A stretch of DNA of 64,000 nt from Providencia vermicola (GTDB lineage Bacteria > Pseudomonadota > Gammaproteobacteria > Enterobacterales > Enterobacteriaceae), in the NCBI RefSeq assembly GCF_010748935.1, contig NZ_CP048796.1, forward strand, positions 3,599,001 to 3,663,000. The letters run 5' to 3'. This document shows positions 19,577 to 27,171 of this stretch, piece after piece; position 1 is the first letter of the stretch; every line of letters begins with the position of its first letter. Below the pieces are notes generated by a model. The model had not been told where the DNA came from. It made no database searches and saw nothing but the letters and a program-made list of their open reading frames with translations. The translations under genes and the position numbers were made by a program.

Positions 19577-20150
19577 GACCTAACTCTTTTAAATCTTGAT
19601 AACGATCGCCAATCCTGTGGTGAGGGCGACCACCTAATGCAGCACCTAACGCAATGACAATTTCATCTTCAAACGGAGCATCAGAAATATTGAATTGGAA
19701 AGTTAAATAATGAGCTCGGCTCCCTTCATCGTTTTTACCCATCATAGGAATTAAAATCGGTGAATTAGCAGGTCCTCGAGTGTTATTGAATGCTAAATAA
19801 GATTTTCCACCTACTGCATTACGATAATGGTTACCAAAATGTAACGTATGAATCAAAGCCGATGCATGCTCAAGCTCACCTTTTAATCCAACAACTGCAC
19901 ATTTACCAAAAGCTTCAATACACTCACCACCACCAGCTTCTTCAATAATCATGTTCGTTAGCACTTTTCCTAATACAGGTGCTAGCTCTCTAATTTTTAA
20001 GGATAAATCATCAACATATCCTTCCCCTACCCATGGATTTTTTATTACTGCTGCCGCAGCAATCATGATAAGCGGCTTATCTGCTTCTTTATGACCATCA
20101 ATATAAATCGTTTCGGTGCTCAAAATTGTCTTACGGATTATTGGATGCAT
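19548..20150 (-). CDS. DUF1185 ('amino acid synthesis' Pfam family) protein
   Basis: The 200-residue protein carries the family blocks PWVGEGYVDDL, EAFGKCAVVGLKGELEHASALIHT, PILIPMMGKNDEGSRAHYLTFQFNISDAPFEDE and GRPHHRIGDRYQD. The Pfam name reflects an early guess; no reaction is established for the family as far as I know. It is the first gene of the leftward catabolic operon, so it is probably a pathway enzyme. It begins about 40 bases from the operator-like palindrome shared with the divergent regulator. Confidence 0.78.
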   Translation of the reverse strand: MHPIIRKTILSTETIYIDGHKEADKPLIMIAAAAVIKNPWVGEGYVDDLSLKIRELAPVLGKVLTNMIIEEAGGGECIEAFGKCAVVGLKGELEHASALIHTLHFGNHYRNAVGGKSYLAFNNTRGPANSPILIPMMGKNDEGSRAHYLTFQFNISDAPFEDEIVIALGAALGGRPHHRIGDRYQDLKELGHDQKNPAAI

Positions 20151-20192
20151 AACGACCTCTTGTTAATTAATTGTCAAGCCTATATTGTATTA

Positions 20193-20218
20193 TTGTAAGT
20201 TGGCATACCAACATACAA
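20193..20218. promoter_or_regulatory. 26-bp operator-like palindrome between the catabolic operon and its GntR regulator
   Basis: TTGTAAGTTGG and CCAACATACAA form an 11-bp inverted repeat with one mismatch and a four-base centre. It lies midway in the divergent intergenic region (20151-20293). This is the place and form expected for the operator of the GntR-family protein encoded next to it. A second perfect palindrome, ATCAAATATTTGAT, lies at 20264-20277 near the regulator start. Confidence 0.65.
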
Positions 20219-20293
20219 GATGTCAAATTTTTACTATTAAAACTTTTTTGTTGTATAGTAGAGATCAAATATTTGATGATTAAATGGGTAAAA

Positions 20294-20974
20294 ATGGACA
20301 GTTCACATTCATTAAAAATTAATAATGTTCCGTTAACACTGCGGGAGATCGCTCTTGAAAAAATTCGTCAAGCTATTATTTCTGGCTACTTTAAAGCTGG
20401 TGATAGGCTAGTAGAACGAAGTTTATGTGAAGAGCTTGGAGTTAGTCGTAGTATTGTCAGAGAAGTTTTAAGGTATCTTGAATCTGAAGGATTAATTGAG
20501 ATATTAGCCAAAAAAGGGCCTATTGTTGCCATGTTAAATTGGCAGCAAGCTGAACAAATATATAATATCCGTATCTTACTAGAGCAAGAAGCGGCTAAAG
20601 CCTGTGCCGAAAAAGCGACCGCTCAGGATAAAAAAATACTTTTAGATAAACTGCAAAAAATTGATGATGCTTCATTAAGTCAGGATGATTTTAAATCAAT
20701 CACTGCCTCAACTGAATTCTATGAAACGTTATTTTCTATCGCTACACACTCTATTGCTTGGGAAATTGTTCAGCGCCTAAATAGCAGAATTAGCCGACTA
20801 AGAGCTATGACATTAAAAACAAAAGATCGAAAAATAACAGGATTCGAAAGAATGAAACGAATCTACTCTGCCATTGAGAAAAATGATGGTGAAGCCGCTA
20901 AAACTGCGGTGGTTGAACACTTAACTGAAGCATCGATTATTGCTAAATCTATATTAGAAAAACAGGAAAAATAA
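20294..20974 (+). CDS. GntR-family (FCD domain) transcriptional regulator
   Basis: The start at 20294 gives 226 residues beginning close to the winged helix; 20276 is an alternative start. Residues about 10-75 are the GntR HTH (ISGYFKAGDRLVERSLCEELGVSRSIVREVLRYLE). The rest is an all-helical FCD effector domain with EQEAAKACAEKATAQDK and a C-terminal histidine (VVEHLTEA) at the position of the family metal ligand. It is divergent from the DUF1185-to-CMD operon and is its likely repressor, released by a pathway metabolite. Confidence 0.85.
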   Translation: MDSSHSLKINNVPLTLREIALEKIRQAIISGYFKAGDRLVERSLCEELGVSRSIVREVLRYLESEGLIEILAKKGPIVAMLNWQQAEQIYNIRILLEQEAAKACAEKATAQDKKILLDKLQKIDDASLSQDDFKSITASTEFYETLFSIATHSIAWEIVQRLNSRISRLRAMTLKTKDRKITGFERMKRIYSAIEKNDGEAAKTAVVEHLTEASIIAKSILEKQEK

Positions 20975-20975
20975 T

Positions 20976-21266
20976 ATGCCCGCATACTGGATTGCACATG
21001 TTACCGTTTTTGATACTCAAAAATATCCTCAATATATGCAGCTTGCTGCGACAGCCTTACAGAAATATCAAGGCAAATTTCTTGCAAGAGGAGAAAATGC
21101 CATAACATTAGAGGGAAAAACTTATGAGAAACATGTTGTTATAGAATTTAAAGACTATGAAACCGCACTCTCATGTTACCATTCTATTGAGTACCAGAAT
21201 GCATATAAGCAGCGCAAAGATATCGCCGATGTAATGGTTATTATCGTTAACAGCCTAACAAGCTAA
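20976..21266 (+). CDS. DUF1330 family protein
   Basis: The 96-residue protein has the DUF1330 ferredoxin-like fold signature: MPAYWIAHVTVFD at the start, KYQGKFLARGENAITLEG in the middle and the SIEYQNAYKQRKDIADVMVIIV block. The role of the family is unknown; small dimeric alpha/beta-barrel proteins of this kind often act as isomerases or stabilisers in catabolic pathways. It starts one base after the GntR gene and is co-transcribed with it. Confidence 0.82.
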   Translation: MPAYWIAHVTVFDTQKYPQYMQLAATALQKYQGKFLARGENAITLEGKTYEKHVVIEFKDYETALSCYHSIEYQNAYKQRKDIADVMVIIVNSLTS

Positions 21267-22057
21267 TACCTTTTCTTTAAAATTATTAGGACCTTAAAGA
21301 AAAATCAGTAAAATTAATAAATTAACTAATAAACAATGATATTTATTGATGTCTTGACCGCTATTATGTCAGCTCTATCAGCTCGCCCGTTCTGATATAT
21401 TCAAAGAATATGGCAAATCATCAATAAAAAATCACTCTTAGAATAATTTATTATTTTAAGATAAGCTGCTAAGCGCAATATCATCGTAACTATGCTGAGA
21501 TGATATTGCAGATAAAAATCATTATTGGATTTAACTGTTATTTATTCTAAATTTGAAACAAAATCATACGACATTTTTATGTGAGGAATTAATACTATCG
21601 CTATAGATTGTACCCCTCTTTATAGTTGTACAGGACTCAATAAAAGATGATAATCCAATCACCCATGTTTTTCTTATCAAACTTATTTAGACAAATACTA
21701 GGAAAAGTTACAGGTAGTCATCTAATGGTTTGATGCACTAGATCATTCCCTTTACCAAAAGGTGTACTTTTTATCTTCTATATCCTAACTGTTATATTTT
21801 TTTGTATCACCATATTCAGTAACTAGACCAAGAATTTTGACTTGAGACGCTAGTATATTGCGGTTTACTTTGTCATTTAACACCTTAACAATCAGGTTAT
21901 ATTTCATCATTAAGATGCACTTCTCAATGAAAGCGACGTATAGTTTGCTTCCACTTATTATTGGAAAAATCGCTATTCCGGCATTTTGCGTGATCATGAC
22001 CGCAAATCCATCATTTTATTTATCACCAAAATCGCCTTTTTGTTGTGCCATATTCGT

Positions 22058-22112
22058 AAGTGGAAATGCAAAATGACCTTTAGCGCCTATTTCCACTTTT
22101 TCATTTCCACTT
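22058..22112. promoter_or_regulatory. Cluster of ATTTCCACTT / AAGTGGAAAT motifs
   Basis: Three exact 10-bp copies occur: AAGTGGAAAT at 22058-22067, and ATTTCCACTT at 22089-22098 and 22103-22112. Two degenerate copies follow near 22236 and 22247. Together with the palindrome at 22300-22323 they resemble an array of activator-binding half-sites. Confidence 0.6.
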
Positions 22113-22299
22113 CTTTTTTAATCACAATGCCTGTTTTCCATCACTAGCAGAAAATCATTAATAGGTTGAATTTTAATACATTAATGTAGCTCCCTACTTA
22201 AGACTACTTATTTTCAATAATCGAAAAAAGTCTAAATTTCCATTTAATTTCCGATTAGCTCGGATTTCATACACAAAAGCACGTTATATCCTTCCAATT

Positions 22300-22323
22300 A
22301 ATTTCCACTTACAAGTGGAAATT
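22300..22323. promoter_or_regulatory. Perfect 24-bp palindromic operator candidate for the SFCGS operon
   Basis: AATTTCCACTT and AAGTGGAAATT are perfect 11-bp inverted arms around a two-base centre, about 95 bases before the first operon gene. The arms contain the same motif repeated upstream. This is the best candidate site for the PRD regulator encoded at 9626-11560. Confidence 0.68.
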
Positions 22324-22418
22324 CAATGTCTGCACAAGTTCTCTTGAAGCGACTAAGGTATTTATCATAAAGGAACAAAGCAGTTTAATTGCATTATTAC
22401 CTTGGATTTTAAACAGTT

Positions 22419-22757
22419 ATGAGTGAATCAGTTGTCGTTTTTAAGATGTCGGAAAATAACCTCGATATCGATGAGGTAACACAAGAACTGCTGGCCGTCA
22501 TTAGTGGCTGGCTTAAACAGGAAAATTGCTACACCACGGATGTACAACAACAGATGTTGGAGTCTCATCTTAGAGCCATGGTGGTTAGAGCTAAAACGGG
22601 TGAAGCCTTACCTGAAGTCGATATCAGCCTATTTGATGAGATTTCAGAACACTCGATTGCTTTATCGCAACGTGTTGTCGATACCCTACCAGGGCTCGCG
22701 CCAGAAGAGACATTTTTACTCTCTGTTCACTTTGAAGTTATCCGTTCGAATGATTAA
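22419..22757 (+). CDS. Small stand-alone PRD-domain protein
   Basis: The 112-residue protein resembles a single PTS regulation domain: a helical sequence with the histidine-containing helix MLESHLRAMVVRAKTGEALP and the C-terminal FLLSVHFEVIRSND. It has no HTH. Small PRD proteins of this kind open the SFCGS/DUF4310-4312 operons. It may pass phosphorylation state to the large PRD regulator or to the transporter. A second possible start lies at 22446. The following gene starts 18 bases downstream. Confidence 0.75.
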   Translation: MSESVVVFKMSENNLDIDEVTQELLAVISGWLKQENCYTTDVQQQMLESHLRAMVVRAKTGEALPEVDISLFDEISEHSIALSQRVVDTLPGLAPEETFLLSVHFEVIRSND

Positions 22758-22775
22758 TTTTTGAGGAATATCACT

Positions 22776-23141
22776 ATGAAACAAGTTGTTGTTGCTATCG
22801 GAGACCGTTTAGGAAAAGGCCAAAAAGTGGCAGTAGGAGTTGAAAGTGCAGGCGGTAAAGCCATTGTTGTCCCGGGTGTAGCGGCAGATATGAAGCTCGG
22901 TGATGTTATGAATGCTGAACACGCTGATTTAGGTATCTCCTTTTGTGGAAGTGGTGGTGCAGGTGCTATCACAGCACAAACTAAATACGGCTATAAGGCG
23001 CGTTATGGCATGCGCTCGATTGAGGAAGGTGAAACCGCGATTGCTGAGGGTTGCACTGTTTTAGGCTTTGGCTTTATGGATAAAGAAGAATTAGGCGAGC
23101 GCTTAGTTAAAGCTTACCTCAAAAAATACGGCGACGCGTAA
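22776..23141 (+). CDS. SFCGS-family glycine-rich protein
   Basis: The start at 22776 follows GAGGA and gives 121 residues. The family-naming motif is visible as LGISFCGSGGAGAI near residue 60, a cysteine in a Gly/Ser-rich loop. The N-terminus (KQVVVAIGDRLGKGQKVAVG) looks like an alpha/beta fold. Function is unknown. The exposed cysteine in such a loop recalls PTS EIIB active sites, which is my inference. The stop codon overlaps the DUF4312 start. Confidence 0.82.
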   Translation: MKQVVVAIGDRLGKGQKVAVGVESAGGKAIVVPGVAADMKLGDVMNAEHADLGISFCGSGGAGAITAQTKYGYKARYGMRSIEEGETAIAEGCTVLGFGFMDKEELGERLVKAYLKKYGDA

Positions 23142-23437
23142 TGAAGAAATCTATCGAAACGGTTGTGCGAGTCTCTGGGCAAGGTGACAGCAAACAAAAA
23201 GCCATTGCTGATGCACTGAACTCGATTCAACGCACGGTACTAAAAGAGAGCAATGACATTATCCTGCGAATCGAACCTAAGGATGTTGCCGTTGTGAGTG
23301 CATATTCGCACTCGCGGACAGAAAAGTTTCTTTTCGTTTTTCTGCCGCGCAAACGTGAACATTTCCGTGTGGTGCTCGACGTTTCGCTAGATGTCACCCT
23401 ACTTTCTGTCAACGAAATACCATTTACAGAACAATAA
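23141..23437 (+). CDS. DUF4312 family protein
   Basis: The 98-residue soluble protein has the N-terminus ETVVRVSGQGDSKQKAIADA and a conserved FLPRKREHFRVVLDV strand. It always appears with SFCGS, DUF4311 and DUF4310 proteins in operons of this kind, as far as I recall. No function is known. It starts at the last base of the upstream gene and ends 27 bases before DUF4311, which has its own GGAGG. Confidence 0.8.
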   Translation: MKKSIETVVRVSGQGDSKQKAIADALNSIQRTVLKESNDIILRIEPKDVAVVSAYSHSRTEKFLFVFLPRKREHFRVVLDVSLDVTLLSVNEIPFTEQ

Positions 23438-23464
23438 AAACAATTCAGGTCTGGAGGCATTTCC

Positions 23465-24256
23465 ATGAGTGAAACTGCATCTTTCTTAGAAATACTGGGT
23501 ATGTCCCTCATTATAGGCGGCCTATGTGGCTTTGGCCTTGGTGCAGGTGCTGCCCGCATGTTCCACGCTCCTACAGTCCAAGGGATGGGGGCATTCCGTA
23601 CACTCGGTGAACTGAATGCATGTGAAGGCGATCCTGCTTCTCACTTCTCGTTCGGTTTAGGCTTCTTCTTTAACGCATGGGCATCCTCGGTTGCCGCCGG
23701 TGCATTCACACAAGACGTTGACCACCGCATCATTCCTAACTGGGGTGCGGCTGCATTGCTCTCTAAAAACCGTAATGTCGCTGAAACACTGCATAACCCG
23801 AAAAAAATGGCTCTAGCTTGTACCATTATCGGTGCATTGGTTGTTGCCTTCTTAAATACAACAGCGTCCGCTGTTCCTGCTGCGTTACAAACGACAGCAA
23901 TCAACGTATTAGTGCCTGCTGCAAACCTACTGGTAAATACCGTAATGCCAGTTATTTTCTGGTTAGCCGCGATGGATGCAGGTCGACGCTCAGGTTTTTG
24001 GGCTACCCTTTTCGGTGGCTGTGCACAACTCATTATGGGAAATGCTATCCCTGGCTTGGTTCTGGGTATCCTGATCGGTAAAGGTGTTGATGATAACGGC
24101 TGGAACCGTGTCACACGTACGATGATGATCACCGTTGTCTTACTGTTTGTTTTAAGTGGCTTCTTCCGTGAGTTTGACCTGAAGATGATCACCTCTTTCA
24201 ACTTAGATAAACCTCTGTGGCTTGAATACATCCATGGATTACTGAGCGGGAAATAA
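23465..24256 (+). CDS. DUF4311 family membrane protein
   Basis: The 263-residue polytopic protein has about six hydrophobic segments. It carries a long conserved loop (MFHAPTVQGMGAFRTLGEL, then CEGDPASHFSFGLGFFFNAW) between the first segments, which looks like a substrate-binding loop. With DUF4310 it forms the predicted membrane part of an undescribed transporter. It is followed after two bases by DUF4310. Its role as a permease subunit is inferred from topology and the linked sugar-acid enzymes. Confidence 0.82.
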   Translation: MSETASFLEILGMSLIIGGLCGFGLGAGAARMFHAPTVQGMGAFRTLGELNACEGDPASHFSFGLGFFFNAWASSVAAGAFTQDVDHRIIPNWGAAALLSKNRNVAETLHNPKKMALACTIIGALVVAFLNTTASAVPAALQTTAINVLVPAANLLVNTVMPVIFWLAAMDAGRRSGFWATLFGGCAQLIMGNAIPGLVLGILIGKGVDDNGWNRVTRTMMITVVLLFVLSGFFREFDLKMITSFNLDKPLWLEYIHGLLSGK

Positions 24257-24258
24257 TT

Positions 24259-24909
24259 ATGACAACTGAAATTAACAAACAAGATTTTTGGTACGCTGAG
24301 TGGTCGTTCCCTATTTTTGTCGGGCTATTATCAGCAGGCATTTTTGCTGGGACTCACATGTATGTTGTTTACGGATTCGGCGCATTTAACGAAGTTGCTT
24401 TCGTCGCAATGTTAAAAGCAGGCTTAGATACAGGCGTTTATGGCGCTGTTGCGGCATTTGGTGCGAGCTTCCTGTTCGCACGGATCATCGAAGGCTCCCT
24501 AGTCGGTATTTTGGATATCGGTGGTGCATTACAAACAGGTATTGGCCTTGGCGTCCCAGCGCTATTTCTTGCGGCGGGTTGGGATATTTTGGTTACCAAT
24601 TTCTGGATCTCCCTGATTACTGGTTTGTTACTCGGCGTGTTAATTGGCTTGATCATTGTATTTGCGCGTAAATTTACCATCGCACAAGCCAACTCGACAT
24701 TCGGTGCTGACATAATGATGGGAGCAGGTAATACGTCCGGTCGTTTCTTAGGTCCTTTAATTATTTTGGCTGCGATGGCTGCCTCCATTCCGATTGGTAT
24801 TGGTTCGCTGATTGGTTCACTCATCTTCTATGTATGGCAGAAACCTGTCGCAGGTGGTGCAATTTTAGGCGCGATGTTATTTGGTTATTTCTTCCCTCTC
24901 GCCGCCTAA
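24259..24909 (+). CDS. DUF4310 family membrane protein
   Basis: The 216-residue polytopic protein has about six hydrophobic segments rich in glycine and alanine, such as DTGVYGAVAAFGASFLFARI and LQTGIGLGVPALFLAAGWD. A motif FGADIMMGAGNTSGRFLGPL lies in the second half. It is the partner of DUF4311 in the predicted transporter. It has no recognised homologue of known function that I can name. Confidence 0.82.
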   Translation: MTTEINKQDFWYAEWSFPIFVGLLSAGIFAGTHMYVVYGFGAFNEVAFVAMLKAGLDTGVYGAVAAFGASFLFARIIEGSLVGILDIGGALQTGIGLGVPALFLAAGWDILVTNFWISLITGLLLGVLIGLIIVFARKFTIAQANSTFGADIMMGAGNTSGRFLGPLIILAAMAASIPIGIGSLIGSLIFYVWQKPVAGGAILGAMLFGYFFPLAA

Positions 24910-24934
24910 TGACTAAATAGCAAAGAAGGTAATT

Positions 24935-26074
24935 ATGTATTCTTTAATCATCAAACAGGGTAAACATATCGATGGAACATTAATCGATATTCTGATTAAA
25001 AATGGAAAGATCGAAGCTGCGGGCCCGGCGTTGGCCTGCAACCAACAAGCTGAAAAATGGATTGATCTAAAAGGAAAAACCTATGTCAGCGCAGGGTGGA
25101 TTGATTCGCACGCTCACTGTTTTGTGGAGTCACCTATTTACTTCGATGACCCCGATTTAGCAGGTGCTGCTGGTGGGGTTACCTCACTGGTTGATGCAGG
25201 CAGTGTCGGTGCTGATGATATTGATAAATTTTATCAGCTAACACAAAAAGCCCAGACTAACGTATTTTCCTTATTAAACATTTCACGTATCGGTATTATC
25301 GCGCAAAATGAATTATCTGATATGAATAATATCGACGAAACCTGTTTCCAAGAGGCTATAGAACGCCACGAAGGTTTTGTTGTTGGAATGAAAGCACGCA
25401 TGAGTAAAAGTGTCGTTGGTGACAACGGTATTGCTCCCCTCCTCAAAGCCAAACAGATGCAGAAAAAGCATCGATTGCCATTAATGGTACACATTGGTAA
25501 TAACCCACCTAATATTGATGAGATTGCAGATTTATTGACGCGTGGGGATATTATTACTCACTGCTTTAATGGTAAGCCGAATCGCATTCTTGATAGTGAT
25601 GGAAATTTAAAACCGTCGATTGCACGTGCACTTGCGCGCGGTGTGATCTTAGATGTCGGTCATGGCGGTGAAAGCTTTAGCTTTAAAGTCGCAGAACAAG
25701 CGATGCGTATTGGTACCTATCCAGACATTATTAGCTCTGATATCTATCATCGAAATCGGGTTAATGGTCCAGTTTATAGCCTTGCTTTTGTGATGACCAA
25801 ATTCCTGTGTATGGGCTTTAGCGCAGAAAAAATATTGCGCTGTGTGACAGAAAAAGCCGCCGATTTATTAGCTCTACCTGCAAAAGGTTATTTAAAGCCT
25901 GGCTTTGATGCCGACATCACACTGTTTGATTTAAAAGAAGAAGCCACTGAACTCACGGATGCTGAAGGCGAACGCCGCATCGGTACTCATCGCTTTGTAC
26001 CCATTGCCGCGATTATTGGTGGAAAACATATTATTCATGCAGAAGGCGAATCTGAACATGCAATCGATTTATGA
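24935..26074 (+). CDS. Amidohydrolase/deacetylase-family metallohydrolase
   Basis: The 379-residue protein is of the dihydroorotase-like amidohydrolase fold. Metal-binding motifs are visible in order: GWIDSHAHC near residue 60, a candidate carbamylated lysine in VVGMKARMS near 155, LMVHIGNN near 190, ITHCFNG near 215 and SSDIYHRN near 270. The C-terminus closes the small beta domain (GFDADITLFDL). It probably hydrolyses an N-acyl or lactam bond of the imported compound before the ammonia-lyase step. Its end overlaps the next gene by 17 bases. Confidence 0.85.
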   Translation: MYSLIIKQGKHIDGTLIDILIKNGKIEAAGPALACNQQAEKWIDLKGKTYVSAGWIDSHAHCFVESPIYFDDPDLAGAAGGVTSLVDAGSVGADDIDKFYQLTQKAQTNVFSLLNISRIGIIAQNELSDMNNIDETCFQEAIERHEGFVVGMKARMSKSVVGDNGIAPLLKAKQMQKKHRLPLMVHIGNNPPNIDEIADLLTRGDIITHCFNGKPNRILDSDGNLKPSIARALARGVILDVGHGGESFSFKVAEQAMRIGTYPDIISSDIYHRNRVNGPVYSLAFVMTKFLCMGFSAEKILRCVTEKAADLLALPAKGYLKPGFDADITLFDLKEEATELTDAEGERRIGTHRFVPIAAIIGGKHIIHAEGESEHAIDL

Positions 26075-27170
26075 GAAGTATCAACTAAAACACGTGATTA
26101 ACGCCTCTGGCCGCATGACCATTCTTGGCGTTTCAACCCCAACACCAGAGGTGGTTGAACGTGTCGCTTATGGCCTTAATCACTATTTTGAAATTAAAGA
26201 TTTAGTGAATAAAACTGGCGATTACATTGCGAAATTACTTGATGTTGAAAGTGCCGTTGTGGTTTCTTGTGCTTCCGCGGGGATCGCACAAGCCGTTGCT
26301 GCTGTGATTGTACGTGATAACGATGACTTGCTGCTAAATTTACACTCATCCTCTAAGGCTGTTCCACGTGAAATCGTCTTACCCAAAGGTCATAACGTTA
26401 ATTTTGGTGCCCCCGTCGATACGATGATCACACTCGGTGGCGGCAAAGTGATTGAAGCGGGTTTTGCTAATGAATGTTCGGCGGCTCAACTTTCCGCGAA
26501 GATCACGCCACAAACAGCAGCTATTCTGTACATCAAATCCCACCACACAGTGCAAAAAAGTATGCTTAGCGTGAGCGAAGCCGCGGCTGTTGCTCGTCAA
26601 CATCATGTGCCACTGATCGTTGACGCCGCGGCAGAGGAAGATCTGACCAGCTACTATCAATCAGGCGCTGATTTAGTGATTTACAGTGGTGCTAAAGCGA
26701 TCGAAGGACCAACCAGCGGCCTCGTTGTGGGTAAAAAAACCTATATCGAATGGGTAAAACGCCAAAGCCAAGGTATTGGCCGCGCAATGAAAGTCGGCAA
26801 GGAAGGCATTTTAGGATTAACACTGGCGATAGAACAATACTTAACCGCCACAAAAGAAACTGGCGCTGAAATGGTGAATCGCATGAATGGCTTTATTGAA
26901 GAGCTCAATGGGATCCCTGCGATTTCGGCTCGCATCGTATGGGATGCTGCCGGACGTGATATCGCCCGCGCTGAAATTAGCTTTGATGAAAAAATGATGG
27001 GTAAAACGACCTATCAAATCATGAGCGAATTAAAACAAGGGGATACTGCAATCTACTTTCGCGAATATAAAGCCAATGAAGGTAAGGTAGAAGCGGATAT
27101 TCGCAGTGTCAGCAATGATCAACTGAATATCATTGCAGAGCGTATCCGTTTGTTAGTCAAAGGAATTTAA
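26058..27170 (+). CDS. DgaE-family PLP-dependent ammonia lyase
   Basis: The start at 26058 lies inside the amidohydrolase gene and gives 370 residues. The fold is SelA/cystathionine-lyase-like, with VVVSCASAGIAQAVAAVIV near residue 75, the aspartate in PLIVDAAAEEDL and the PLP lysine in IYSGAKAIEGPTSG near 220. DgaE of Salmonella removes ammonia from D-glucosaminate-6-phosphate to make KDGP. Here the usual dga PTS genes are replaced by DUF4310/4311, so the true substrate may differ. Confidence 0.84.
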   Translation: MQSIYEKYQLKHVINASGRMTILGVSTPTPEVVERVAYGLNHYFEIKDLVNKTGDYIAKLLDVESAVVVSCASAGIAQAVAAVIVRDNDDLLLNLHSSSKAVPREIVLPKGHNVNFGAPVDTMITLGGGKVIEAGFANECSAAQLSAKITPQTAAILYIKSHHTVQKSMLSVSEAAAVARQHHVPLIVDAAAEEDLTSYYQSGADLVIYSGAKAIEGPTSGLVVGKKTYIEWVKRQSQGIGRAMKVGKEGILGLTLAIEQYLTATKETGAEMVNRMNGFIEELNGIPAISARIVWDAAGRDIARAEISFDEKMMGKTTYQIMSELKQGDTAIYFREYKANEGKVEADIRSVSNDQLNIIAERIRLLVKGI

Positions 27171-27171
27171 C

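Larger units (their letters stand above)
21267..22418. other. 1.15-kb gene-free region upstream of the SFCGS operon
   Basis: No convincing gene is present; short open frames around 21785-22076 match nothing I recognise. An 11-bp perfect inverted repeat (GCAATATCATC / GATGATATTGC) lies at 21475-21509. From 22058 onward the region holds repeated ATTTCCACTT-type motifs and a 24-bp palindrome. It probably holds the junction between the two catabolic modules and the operon promoter. Confidence 0.6.

Noticed and set aside
13451-20150. Assigning the operon to the Rut pyrimidine pathway
   Set aside because: An LLM oxygenase, reductase and hydrolase are shared, but RutB/RutC-type genes are absent and two aldehyde dehydrogenases plus a GabD-like enzyme are present instead.
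21785-22076. Open frames of 70-72 codons on both strands upstream of the SFCGS operon
   Set aside because: No ribosome-binding site, no recognisable motif, and the two overlap each other; composition matches the AT-rich gap.
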